From assembly GCA_963762075.1 (NCBI GenBank), contig CAVXJC010000006.1, forward strand, positions 372,001-436,000: 64,000 nt of DNA, written 5' to 3'. The notes beneath the pieces are model-generated. The model saw nothing but the letters and a program-made list of their open reading frames with translations. It made no database searches and was not told the origin of the DNA. A program made the translations under genes and the position numbers. Below are positions 25,901 through 33,328 of this stretch, in pieces. Numbering within the stretch: position 1 is the stretch's first letter; each line of letters begins with the position of its first letter. Origin of the DNA: JAOUEA01 sp963762075. GTDB lineage: Bacteria; Actinomycetota; UBA4738; HRBIN12.

Positions 25901-26413
25901 GAAGAGCACCGTGATGTTGTCGAGGTAGCCCACGTACGGGGTCGTGAGGAACAGGGCAACCGTGGCGAGCAGCGTTGTCAGGATCATCAGCGGATCGCCG
26001 CGGCTTCGGAACCATGCTGCGCCGAACGCGAGGCCCGTCAGGATCGGGACGCCGACCATGAGGTAGGCGCTGAAGGTGTACCGGTCGATGCCGACGACCT
26101 GCTGCAGCAGCGCTCCGGCGAGGGGTACCGTGACGCGATAGCCGCCGGCGAACAAGCCGTCGGGGCCCCATTCCTCCGCAACGCGGACCGGTTCGCCGTC
26201 GATGATGACCTGCGCGCGCCACGTGTACCACGCGGGGTCGCGCGTGGGCGCCGAGAGGCTCGGGTCGGCCAGGAACTTCCAGCCGAGCGCGAGCAGCATG
26301 AGCACGGCGAATCCGCCGATCGCCCACCACGAGCCGAGCCACCCGGGACCGGAACCTCGTGCGGCGGCGGACGGGTCGTCGGCCGTAGCCGTCACGGTAT
26401 CGGTGGCCGTCAT
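22907..26413 (-). CDS. Giant membrane fusion: GT-C-like multi-span half plus MFS half
   Basis: 1168 residues. About residues 25-430 hold a dozen hydrophobic segments with DPAWYTWRAQVI in the first outer loop, the general layout of GT-C glycosyltransferases. About 430-640 is an extracytoplasmic domain with paired cysteines (SHFCESF, DTLCDPD, GGLCNGLDACP). Four hydrophobic segments follow, then from about 727 (MFTAFSNRDFSVLVGV) a complete MFS_3-type transporter (GVFIDRFPRRRVIWW is motif A). The reading frame is continuous. The gene directly follows the secreted phosphatase-fold gene. Assignment of the N-half to GT-C is by topology only. Confidence 0.8.
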   Translation of the reverse strand: MTATDTVTATADDPSAAARGSGPGWLGSWWAIGGFAVLMLLALGWKFLADPSLSAPTRDPAWYTWRAQVIIDGEPVRVAEEWGPDGLFAGGYRVTVPLAGALLQQVVGIDRYTFSAYLMVGVPILTGLAFGAAWFRSRGDPLMILTTLLATVALFLTTPYVGYLDNITVLFLLSLMIPFVHEARESWGARTALFLIGIAAAFTHPTTCVIFGAVLMAVFGFHFLTSRFSLGAALRADGPMLMSVGFGMIAGLASWVAGIWGEPASLAEAALPPPYTAEFFTQRLIEWTTSLQPLIIVPFIVVAIVSTILWSRQVSRPVRNEDQVSIWWLVAFAGVASVFTGATLPYYRFMNASAAPMALVGLGAAVAIRWLLRGRRGPVLTAAAVCALLVVASLGWVLRDGLVNRWVSESNQWANQQVRTSLAAVNEVVASAGEGRSNVLVVNYGDTDDEATGTNTTYGWAKTYTNVFRTGLPGEAIERSVTYLGTLDNFLAGEPTTSTSGSEGYDDAAASHFCESFGGADTLCDPDAKKPDDFVPRFEEYPGDPVVFLIGQYYGGLCNGLDACPADLEEQALADATSQGVEVGPDVFVIEGEGLWSPPPEVVERARAAAAAEAAKFESHPGALENLPHNLLVVALLALLLVVPGWLAAGWLGIRTTADRIALIPGMSIVIVLLSGIAVLAVWRGPLSVTKGWVVVALAIGVGASLRLADAWLRRPLEAFGAFFNSMFTAFSNRDFSVLVGVTFLAQAGQGVVQGAIAKSLAFGGQQGFDVQNLPSADYLLTVVLALYVPYTLISPFIGVFIDRFPRRRVIWWADIVTAVVVVAVAAVVLVPLGSDTTEGKTFATGALIVGLLAVQACVRVALAVKSAAMPDVLSGKDLLQGNGLSQAGGALAQIVGIVFGGGLAGFVPPFVPVIVGAGVLVVGALVAKQLRHAEAQPRETTFGEEASQVVRNVVAGLKEVASRAPAALGLSSFQMLRYQFWGFGLFVFGLYAKNLVAGGDSDTIALVLSGVGGLVGGALGMVVAQKYKDRVPPVRLLLMSMALLGVGTLVGGLFVSVAGFAVMLFIGFFSFFVGKISADTIMQQSMPDDFRGRAFALFDIAYNLGYIVPALILFLIWTEGSEVTTRTILLVSGAVFLGLTALVASWARRIRDQLAPQDDLTGSARSH

Positions 26414-26422
26414 CGAGCGGGG

Positions 26423-26428
26423 ATGCTA
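26423..26428 (-). promoter_or_regulatory. Possible -10 box for the membrane fusion gene
   Basis: TAGCAT on the minus strand lies 9 nt before ATG 26413, inside the last codons of the upstream phosphatase gene. It could give the fusion gene its own start site within the operon. Confidence 0.35.
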
Positions 26429-28078
26429 TCGCTTCGCCTCAGGCAGGCACGGCAGGTCCTGCATCAGCGCAGACGGGAACACCGCATCCATCACGATGTC
26501 GTCGTCCTGACCCGGGTTGGGCTCGACGCCGCCCCCCGCGGTCTGGGCCTGCGTGAAGGTCGCCATGTAGCGCGCGACATCGGCGACCGTGTGCCCGTTG
26601 GCCGCGAGCTCCTCGAGGTTCAAGAACGCCTGGGTCGGCTGCATGAGCTCGACGATCTCGGGACCACCCGCGCGACCGAACCGCGCGTTGATCATCTCCT
26701 GCATCGGACCCGTGGAGATCTGGAAGCCGCCACTCACTGCAGGGTCGGGCATCGATGCATGATCGGCCGTGAGCACCATGGCCCATCTCCCTCGGCCTAC
26801 CTCTCGGTCGAGGAACGTGACCAGGTCACGCATCGCCTGATCCTGCGCGAGGACCGCGTCGAGCATCTCCGGGGAGTTCATCGACCACACGTGACTGACG
26901 TAGTCGATCTCCTTGAAGTTCAGGTAGAGCAGGTCGGGCACCTCGTCGGCGCCGAAGCCCTCTTGGCGGATCACCCGCTCGACCACCCGCTGTTGGTACG
27001 GCGTGCGGGCGGGTGTGTCGAACCCCTTCAGCAGCTCATCGATGTCGTTGTCGCGCCACCGACCGTCGAGCTCGCCGTCGGCCTGATCGAGCGATCGCTT
27101 GTCACGCTCGAAACCGCCCACGTGGTTGGCGTATGCGGCGAGCCGGTAGTAGGGAGCTTCCCGTTCGGGAAGGTTCCATTCGAATCCCTCGTCGGTGAGC
27201 GTGTCGCCGCCGATCACTGACCGGGTGAGCGCGATGTCCTCGTCGCCGCCGGAGAAGAACGACCCGTGGCCGAGCATGCCGAAGTGGATGTCGACCGTGC
27301 CCACGATGCCGGCCACCGGCTCGTTGCCGAGCGCGCGGTCGTACACGTCGGCGAATGTGGGCTCGACCAGGAACGATGGTCCCTGGTTCCACGGGGCGGT
27401 GATCTGGCCGCCGACGAGCATGTTGTGCCCGACGATGCCGTGGTGCAGCGGGAACGCGCCCGTGCCGATCGTCGCGTGGATCTGCGCCGTACTCGTGGGC
27501 GACGAACCCACCGTTGCGTCCGTGTACCAGGTTCCCTTGGGGATCAGCGACCTGGTGAAGGGCCACGCGCCCGGATGCTCCTCGAGCACGTTGATGCCGC
27601 CGGCGTCCCACACCATCGTGACGAGGAGCCTGGGCGGATCACGCTCGGCGGCGGGCAACAGGGCCTCCGTCATCGGCTGCCCGTCGGGCGCACGGAAGCC
27701 GTCGAACTCCAGGAGCTCTGCCGTCGTCGGCGCGATGCCGGCAGAGGTCACCGGCCGGGAGACCTCACCTTGGGCCTTCACGATTCCGGGCCCGTACCAG
27801 AACATCGGCACGGTCTGGATGTAGTCCCAAGGCCCGACGTGGGGAAGCCCGGAGCCCACGAAGTTCGGCTCCGCGGGCACGAAGCTGAGCTGCGCGCCGC
27901 GGTCGGGACGCCATCCGCGCCAGATGCGCAGCAGTTGGTCGTGCGGGAGCGAGCACGCGACCTTCTTCAGATCGTGGTCGGACACTTGGGCCGCGGCGTG
28001 CACGGAGGGGCGCACGAACGCCGCGCCTCCGAGCACGGTGGACAGGAGGAGATACATGACCAGGCGGCGAACGGGCAT
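26426..28078 (-). CDS. Secreted alkaline-phosphatase-superfamily phosphodiesterase-like protein
   Basis: 550 residues. N-terminal signal sequence MPVRRLVMYLLLSTVLGGAAF. Metal-site elements of the type I phosphodiesterase/nucleotide pyrophosphatase fold are all present: VWDAGG (Asp158), nucleophile region GSSPTSTAQIHATIGTG (Thr about 195), LNFKEIDYVSHVW (Asp and His) and VLTADHAS (Asp, His). It should be an active two-metal (usually zinc) enzyme outside the membrane; the substrate is unknown. ATG 28078 is chosen to include the signal peptide. It is followed after 12 bases by the membrane fusion and diverges from a degenerate paralogue at 28178. Confidence 0.85.
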   Translation of the reverse strand: MPVRRLVMYLLLSTVLGGAAFVRPSVHAAAQVSDHDLKKVACSLPHDQLLRIWRGWRPDRGAQLSFVPAEPNFVGSGLPHVGPWDYIQTVPMFWYGPGIVKAQGEVSRPVTSAGIAPTTAELLEFDGFRAPDGQPMTEALLPAAERDPPRLLVTMVWDAGGINVLEEHPGAWPFTRSLIPKGTWYTDATVGSSPTSTAQIHATIGTGAFPLHHGIVGHNMLVGGQITAPWNQGPSFLVEPTFADVYDRALGNEPVAGIVGTVDIHFGMLGHGSFFSGGDEDIALTRSVIGGDTLTDEGFEWNLPEREAPYYRLAAYANHVGGFERDKRSLDQADGELDGRWRDNDIDELLKGFDTPARTPYQQRVVERVIRQEGFGADEVPDLLYLNFKEIDYVSHVWSMNSPEMLDAVLAQDQAMRDLVTFLDREVGRGRWAMVLTADHASMPDPAVSGGFQISTGPMQEMINARFGRAGGPEIVELMQPTQAFLNLEELAANGHTVADVARYMATFTQAQTAGGGVEPNPGQDDDIVMDAVFPSALMQDLPCLPEAKR

Positions 28079-28177
28079 CTCGGCATAGGGAACACGACTG
28101 CCGCTGAGCTCGACAACCCTCGCATCTCGAGTTGCCGCGGAGCGGCGGCGAGCGTGCAGTGCGCGGTAGCGTGAAGC

Positions 28178-29512
28178 GTGCCCATCGGCCGCCGACTCCC
28201 CATGCTGTTGCTCATCCTCGCGGTCGTGGGCACGCCTGCCGTGGTTCTGCAAGTGCTGTGCGTCGGCAGTGCGTGCGATGAAGGCCAGGCCGTCACCGAG
28301 ACGGCGGTGCCGTTCTGCGGGCTGCCGGCGGCGCTGCGCAGGGACATCGGCGCGGGGTTCCGGGAGGGTCGATCTCCTGACGTGATGGCGGCGACTGGAG
28401 CGCCCGGCCTCGTCTCGACCGAGTTGCCGGGGAACGGTCGAGTTCCATGGCCTCATGGCCCCGCGACGGACACCCGCGTGCCCGTGGCGTTCTTCGGCCG
28501 AGGCATCGACAGGAATCAGATGCCATCCGGCATCACTCTCGACTCCATCGCGCCCACGCTCGAAGTCCTCACGGGGCTACGGCGCGAGCATCCGGAGGTG
28601 CGTACAGGCGAGTCGATACCTGGCCTCGCTCGCGTGAACGGCGCAGGGACGCCGTTGATCGTCGTGATCGCTTGGAAAGGCGTCGGCACGCCCGACCTCG
28701 AGCGGACGCCGGGATCGTGGCCGTTCCTTCGGCGCATCTTGCGAACGGGGGCAGGGTCGCTCGAGGCCATGACCGGCTCGCTGCCCCTCGATCCTGCGGC
28801 AACCCTGACGACCGTCGGCACGGGAGCGCTGCCGACGTCACATGGCATCACCGGCACGCTGGTTCGTGAGGACGACGGTGACGTCTCTCGGGCGTGGTCG
28901 ACGCCGGAAGCAGGCTCGGTGATCGCCACCTTCGCCGACGATCTCGACCGTGCCACGAACGAGCGTGCCCAGGTCGCCGCCATCGTGGAGGACCCTGCAG
29001 ATCGCGGCATCATCGGCGACGGCTGGTACCTCGATGCCGTTCGCAACGACACCGTGATCGAGACATACAACGTCCCCGAGGGCCCTGCCGGCCCGACGAG
29101 AGACATCGCGGTGTCGTTGCGTCTCGGCGCCGACGGTATCACCGACATGTTGGGGGTGGTGATCACTGGTCCGATCGAACGGGTCGACACGGAGACGGCC
29201 GAGGTAGTAGCAACGATCCGCGGTCTCGTGCCAGGTGCCACCTTCGTGGTCGCCGGAACGGGCTCGAACCGGACGGATGCCACGATCGATGGAGCCGAGC
29301 TGGTATCCAGGGTCGAGTCATCGATCGGCGCTGCAGCGGTCGAGGCGATCGCAGCCGACGGCATCTTCCTCGATCGTGGAGTGATGGTCGAGCGGTCGAT
29401 CACGACCGATCGGGTGGCCGATGCCTTGCGCCGGGAGCGTTCACTCAACGGCGGAGCGTTGTTCCTCGACGCGTACCCGTCGTTCGCGGTGGCCTTCTCG
29501 AGGTACTGCTGA
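28178..29512 (+). CDS. Degenerate alkaline-phosphatase-fold paralogue (predicted pseudoenzyme)
   Basis: 444 residues with a signal-like N-terminus (RRLPMLLLILAVVGTPAVVL). It aligns with the divergent neighbour over SIAPTLEVLTG, the TPGSWPFLRRIL stretch, and TVGTGALPTSHGITG. But VWDAGG has become AWKGVG (Asp to Lys167), the nucleophile loop SPTSTA has become LPLDPAA, and the EIDYVSH and TADHA ligand motifs are absent. All four metal-site elements are lost, yet the frame is intact. The stop overlaps the permease start (TGATG), so it is co-translated with a COG0701 permease. A binding or sensing role is inferred. Confidence 0.75.
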   Translation: MPIGRRLPMLLLILAVVGTPAVVLQVLCVGSACDEGQAVTETAVPFCGLPAALRRDIGAGFREGRSPDVMAATGAPGLVSTELPGNGRVPWPHGPATDTRVPVAFFGRGIDRNQMPSGITLDSIAPTLEVLTGLRREHPEVRTGESIPGLARVNGAGTPLIVVIAWKGVGTPDLERTPGSWPFLRRILRTGAGSLEAMTGSLPLDPAATLTTVGTGALPTSHGITGTLVREDDGDVSRAWSTPEAGSVIATFADDLDRATNERAQVAAIVEDPADRGIIGDGWYLDAVRNDTVIETYNVPEGPAGPTRDIAVSLRLGADGITDMLGVVITGPIERVDTETAEVVATIRGLVPGATFVVAGTGSNRTDATIDGAELVSRVESSIGAAAVEAIAADGIFLDRGVMVERSITTDRVADALRRERSLNGGALFLDAYPSFAVAFSRYC

Positions 29513-30534
29513 TGTCGCTGGGACTCGAGCCTCGTTCCCGGGAGGCAGCGGTGCGGCGAGAACGGCGGCGAAGGTCGCCGGCGCTCGCGGTTCTCGCCTG
29601 CTTGATCGCCCTCGCAGCTGCGGTTCGACTGACCGACCCGTCGAGCGTGCCGTGGTTGCGCAACTTCGTCATCGTCTTCGGATCACTGCTCGTCGAGGCC
29701 ATGCCATTCATCTTGCTGGGCGCCGCGGTTTCAGCAGCGATCGAGGTGCTCGTTCCGTCATCGGCGTTCGCGCGGATCGCACTGCTCCCTCGTGCGTTCC
29801 AGCTCCCCGCAGCAGCCGCCGCTGGCGTGGCGTTCCCCGTGTGTGAGTGCGGTTCGGTGCCGGTGGCCCGCCGACTCGCAGCCAAGGGCCTTGCGCCGAG
29901 CGCGGCCATCACGTTCATGCTCGCGGCACCCGTCGTGAACCCCGTCGTCGTGGCGTCCACGTTCATCGCGTACCGGGGCCGCGACACGATGTGGATCATG
30001 GTGCTCGGACGGCTCGCCCTCGGTTTCCTCGTCGCCATGACGGTGGGGTGGGTCATGGGACGCCTCCGCTCCGGAGAGCTGCTGCGGCCGCGCTCCGTCG
30101 AGCCCGAAGCGCTCGAGGCCGGTGACGATGAGACACGGTGGCATCGGTTCTTCGGCCATCTCGCCGGTGACGCGGTGTTCATGGCCCGGTTCCTCATCGT
30201 CGGCGCGGCGCTCGCGGCTGCCATCCAGACGTTCGTGCCGCGATCCGTCGTCGACAGCGTCGCGGGCCTGCCGGTGCTGAGTCTGCTCGCGATGATGGCG
30301 CTGGCGTTCGTGATGTCGCTGTGCTCGGAGTCCGACGCGTTCGTGGCGGCGTCGTTCATGGCGTTCGGTCCCTCGGCCCAGCTCGCGTTCCTGGTGTTCG
30401 GCCCGATGGTCGACCTGAAACTCGCCGCCCTGTACCTCGGCACCTACCGACAAGGGTTCCTACGGGCCGTGATCATCGCCGCCGGGGCGACCACCCTCGT
30501 CTGCACCCTCTGGATCCAGGTGATCTGGGGATGA
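29512..30534 (+). CDS. COG0701/UPF0718-family permease
   Basis: 340 residues, eight or so hydrophobic spans in two halves. The family hallmark AFPVCECGSVPVARRLAAKGL followed by ITFMLAAPVVNPVV is present, and the second half has the related VMSLCSESDAFVAASFMAFGPSAQLAFLVFGPMVDLK. The family includes ArsP-type organoarsenical exporters and permeases encoded with TIGR03943 partners, some of them Zur-controlled. Translation is coupled to the upstream pseudo-phosphatase and the downstream TIGR03943 gene (ATGA). Confidence 0.92.
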   Translation: MSLGLEPRSREAAVRRERRRRSPALAVLACLIALAAAVRLTDPSSVPWLRNFVIVFGSLLVEAMPFILLGAAVSAAIEVLVPSSAFARIALLPRAFQLPAAAAAGVAFPVCECGSVPVARRLAAKGLAPSAAITFMLAAPVVNPVVVASTFIAYRGRDTMWIMVLGRLALGFLVAMTVGWVMGRLRSGELLRPRSVEPEALEAGDDETRWHRFFGHLAGDAVFMARFLIVGAALAAAIQTFVPRSVVDSVAGLPVLSLLAMMALAFVMSLCSESDAFVAASFMAFGPSAQLAFLVFGPMVDLKLAALYLGTYRQGFLRAVIIAAGATTLVCTLWIQVIWG

Positions 30535-31256
30535 GCACGCACACGGGCGTCACCGACGTCACGCCGTTGCGCTACAGCGTGCCTCGCGTCGCCGCCGGTC
30601 TCGCACTCGGCGCATGGGCCGGCTTCTTCTGGTTCCTGGTGGTGTCCGGACGCACCTCTCTCTACCTGTCGTCTCGCACGGCCTGGCTCGTGCCGCTCGG
30701 AGCGGTCCTGGCGTCGCTCGCAGCGATCGGGCGGCTCGTCTCGGCACGGGTCCGTCGCGACGAGACATTGGGGGCCACAGAGACATGGATGCTCGGACTG
30801 ATCGTGGCTCCCGTCGTGTTGCTCGTCACCCTGCCGCCGGCGACCCTCGACTCCTATGCCGTGGATCGACGTTCGACCTCCTCGGGCATCGGCTCGAGCG
30901 CACGCATCGTGACCGGACCGATCGATCTGGTCGACATCGCGGCGGCGCGTGCCGTGATCGATGCCGAGGCGGCCCTCCGAGCTCGAGCCGGCGAGAGGGT
31001 GTCCATCGACGGATTCGTGACGGAGAAGACGGGCGAGGCGGATCGATTCCAGCTCACCAGGTTCGTGATCACCTGCTGCGTGGCCGACGCGACGATCAGC
31101 TACGTGACGGTGGTCGACGCGCCGCCCGGTGTGTTCCAGACCGATCAGTGGGTGCGCGTGGTGGGACCGATCTATCCGCTCGGGAGCGAGATCCTGGTGC
31201 AGGCCGAGTCGATCGAGCCGATCGAGCCACCCGACGACCCGTACCTCACACCCTGA
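30531..31256 (+). CDS. TIGR03943/DUF1980 permease partner protein
   Basis: 241 residues. Two to three N-terminal hydrophobic helices (AGLALGAWAGFFWFLVVSG, TAWLVPLGAVLASLAAIG, MLGLIVAPVVLLVTL) precede an extracytoplasmic domain ending in GFVTEKTGEADRFQLTRFVITCCVADATISYVTV, which holds the family CC-D motif. Such proteins are encoded directly after COG0701 permeases. Start ATG 30531 overlaps the permease stop. It converges on Zur with only three bases between stops. Confidence 0.92.
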   Translation: MSTHTGVTDVTPLRYSVPRVAAGLALGAWAGFFWFLVVSGRTSLYLSSRTAWLVPLGAVLASLAAIGRLVSARVRRDETLGATETWMLGLIVAPVVLLVTLPPATLDSYAVDRRSTSSGIGSSARIVTGPIDLVDIAAARAVIDAEAALRARAGERVSIDGFVTEKTGEADRFQLTRFVITCCVADATISYVTVVDAPPGVFQTDQWVRVVGPIYPLGSEILVQAESIEPIEPPDDPYLTP

Positions 31257-31259
31257 ATC

Positions 31260-31703
31260 TCAGGCACACGACCGGCACGTACCGATCAGGTCGAGCCGGT
31301 GCCGGACCTTGTCGAAACCGCTGCGCCTCGCGAGCCTGTCGACCGTGCGATCCATCGTGGCCTCGAGGTCGGGAGGGATCGTCACGTCCTGCACCGTGCC
31401 ACATCGCGTGCAGATCAGGTGATGGTGGTGCTCGGTGAGCTCTTCGGCGAGCTCGTAGCGCGCGAACTCGCCCTCGGTGACGACGCGATGCACGACGCCG
31501 GCGTGCTCCAGCACCGAGAGGTTCCGATACACCGAGCTCTGGGGGCCGGTGCGCGCTTCCACGATCTCAGCGGTCGACAGCGGCTTGCCCGCGCGTTCGA
31601 GGACTGCGACCAGTGCCTCGCGCTGCGTGGTGTAGCGCTGGCCCACGTTGCGCAGGCGCCCCGCGACCGTCGGATGCAGATCGGAGGACGCGGGCACGGT
31701 CAT
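31260..31703 (-). CDS. zur: Fur-family regulator, probably Zur
   Basis: 147 residues. DNA-binding winged helix: RYTTQREALVAVLERAGKPLSTAEIVEA, SSVYRNLSVLEHAGVVHRV. Metal sites: HHHHLICTRCGTVQDV (His cluster plus CxxC) and a C-terminal CRSC. Its position as last gene of a znuA-znuC-znuB operon is the typical actinobacterial Zur/FurB setting, so it should repress zinc uptake when zinc is bound. The start overlaps the ZnuB stop (ATGA). Zur versus Fur is judged from context. Confidence 0.88.
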   Translation of the reverse strand: MTVPASSDLHPTVAGRLRNVGQRYTTQREALVAVLERAGKPLSTAEIVEARTGPQSSVYRNLSVLEHAGVVHRVVTEGEFARYELAEELTEHHHHLICTRCGTVQDVTIPPDLEATMDRTVDRLARRSGFDKVRHRLDLIGTCRSCA

Positions 31704-32551
31704 CGCTCGGCCCCTTCGGGGCCGACGGTGCGGGCGAGACCACGGGCCGCGATGGCGACGAGCACGAAGACGGCCGCCGCCACCAGCACGATCGCGCCGC
31801 CCGTGGCGAGACCCCATACCCTCGAGATCGCGAGGCCGGCCACAGAGGCTGCCACACCGATGGCGACCGATGCGCCGAGCGCTCCGCGGAACGATCGGGC
31901 GAGCAGCTGAGCGCTCGCCACCGGAAGCACCATCATCGCGGCGACGAGCAAGATGCCGACGATCTGCATCGCGGCCACCACCGCGACGGCGGTGAGCACG
32001 GCGAGCAGTGCGTTCAATGTCGCTACGGGGAGTCCGGCGACCCGAGACCATTCCTCGTCGGTGACGACCGAGAACATCGCGCGGCCGAGGACAGCCACCA
32101 GGGCGACGATGCCGCCGCCGAGCAGCAGGATCGTCCACACCTCCTCGGCCTTCACCAAGAGCGGCTGCCCGAACAGATACGTGAGCAGCTTGGCCGATAT
32201 CCCATCACCGAGCGAGATCAGCACGACGCCGAGCGCGATACCCGAGTAGAACAAGATCGCCAGGGCCACGTCACCCGACGTGCGCCGCCGGCCACGGAAC
32301 CATTCGATTCCGAGCGAGCCACCCACCGCGAAGGCGAGCGCGGTCCACAGAGGCGCCCAGCCCGCGAGCAGCCCGGCTCCGACGCCGGCGAAGGCCACGT
32401 GTCCGATGCCGTCTCCGATCAGCGACAGCCGTTTCTGGACCAGGAAGACCCCGATCATGGGTGCGAACGCACCCACCGCGGCGCATGCGATCAGCGCCCG
32501 CTGCATGAATGCGAGCTCGAACGGATACGGAAGCCCGATCTCAGCGATCAC
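31700..32551 (-). CDS. znuB: Zinc/manganese ABC transporter permease (ZnuB family)
   Basis: 283 residues with eight or nine hydrophobic segments in the ABC-3 fold: PFELAFMQRALIACAAVGAFAPMIGVFLVQKRLSLIGDGIGHVAFAGVGAG at the N-terminus and the QIVGILLVAAMMVLPVASAQLLARSF core. GTG 32551 overlaps the ZnuC stop, and the end overlaps zur. It forms the channel of the zinc importer with ZnuC and ZnuA. Confidence 0.92.
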   Translation of the reverse strand: MIAEIGLPYPFELAFMQRALIACAAVGAFAPMIGVFLVQKRLSLIGDGIGHVAFAGVGAGLLAGWAPLWTALAFAVGGSLGIEWFRGRRRTSGDVALAILFYSGIALGVVLISLGDGISAKLLTYLFGQPLLVKAEEVWTILLLGGGIVALVAVLGRAMFSVVTDEEWSRVAGLPVATLNALLAVLTAVAVVAAMQIVGILLVAAMMVLPVASAQLLARSFRGALGASVAIGVAASVAGLAISRVWGLATGGAIVLVAAAVFVLVAIAARGLARTVGPEGAER

Positions 32552-33324
32552 GTGAGCTGCTCCAGCCAGATCGGAAGATCTTCGGCATGCACGCCGAGGC
32601 TGCCCACGCCCTCGGCAGCGAGGGCGGACGGACGTCCGTCGAAGAGGACCGTGCGTTTGAGCACGACCACCCGATCGACGTCGTCGGCGACCGCGGAGAG
32701 CTCGTGTGAGACCAGCAGCACACCGGCGCCGTGCTCATGGATCAGGTGCACGAGCGAGTCTCGGAACAGGCGTTGCGATGCGGCGTCGACTCCGGCGATC
32801 GGCTCGTCGAGCACGAGGAGCGACGGCTCGCTCGCGAACGCTCGGGCGATGAAGGCGCGCTGCTGCTGCCCACCGGAGAGCTCGTTCACCGGCCGGTGCG
32901 CCAGGTCTGCGAGGCCGACCGACGCGATCGCGTGCTCGACCTGTTCACGGTCGGCCCCCGACATCGGGCGCCACCAGTGGCCGTCTGTGAGCCGGCCCGC
33001 CGAAACGATCTCGCGGACGGTGGCGGGAAGCTCGGAACTGAGGTTCGGGCGCTGGGGCACGTAGCCCAGGCGGCCGCGCCGCCGCAGAGCGCCCGGGGGC
33101 CGACCGAAGAGCGACACACGCCCCGCATCGGGCTCGAGCGAGCCGAGCAACAGGTGGAGGAGCGTCGACTTGCCCGACCCGTTCGGGCCGACGAGCGCGA
33201 CGAACTCACCCTCATGCACGCTGAGGTCGACGTCTTCGAGCACCGGTCCCCGGCCGTAGCCGAACGTGAGCCTCCTCGCCGCGATCAGGGGCTCCCCGTC
33301 GCCGGCTCCGACGGGCCTCGGCAT
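32548..33324 (-). CDS. znuC: Zinc ABC transporter ATP-binding protein (ZnuC family)
   Basis: 258 residues. Walker A GPNGSGKST, Q-loop VPQRPNLS, signature NELSGGQQQRAFIARA, Walker B LLVLDEPIAGVD and switch SHEL. The family and gene order identify it as the ATPase of the zinc importer. ATG 33324 lies just past the ZnuA stop at 33329, so the operon is compact. Confidence 0.93.
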   Translation of the reverse strand: MPRPVGAGDGEPLIAARRLTFGYGRGPVLEDVDLSVHEGEFVALVGPNGSGKSTLLHLLLGSLEPDAGRVSLFGRPPGALRRRGRLGYVPQRPNLSSELPATVREIVSAGRLTDGHWWRPMSGADREQVEHAIASVGLADLAHRPVNELSGGQQQRAFIARAFASEPSLLVLDEPIAGVDAASQRLFRDSLVHLIHEHGAGVLLVSHELSAVADDVDRVVVLKRTVLFDGRPSALAAEGVGSLGVHAEDLPIWLEQLT

Positions 33325-33328
33325 GGAG

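Noticed and set aside
24164..27220. 1018-codon plus-strand frame opposite the membrane fusion and phosphodiesterase genes
   Set aside because: Composition is Arg/His/Glu-rich with no domains; it is the antisense of two well-supported genes.
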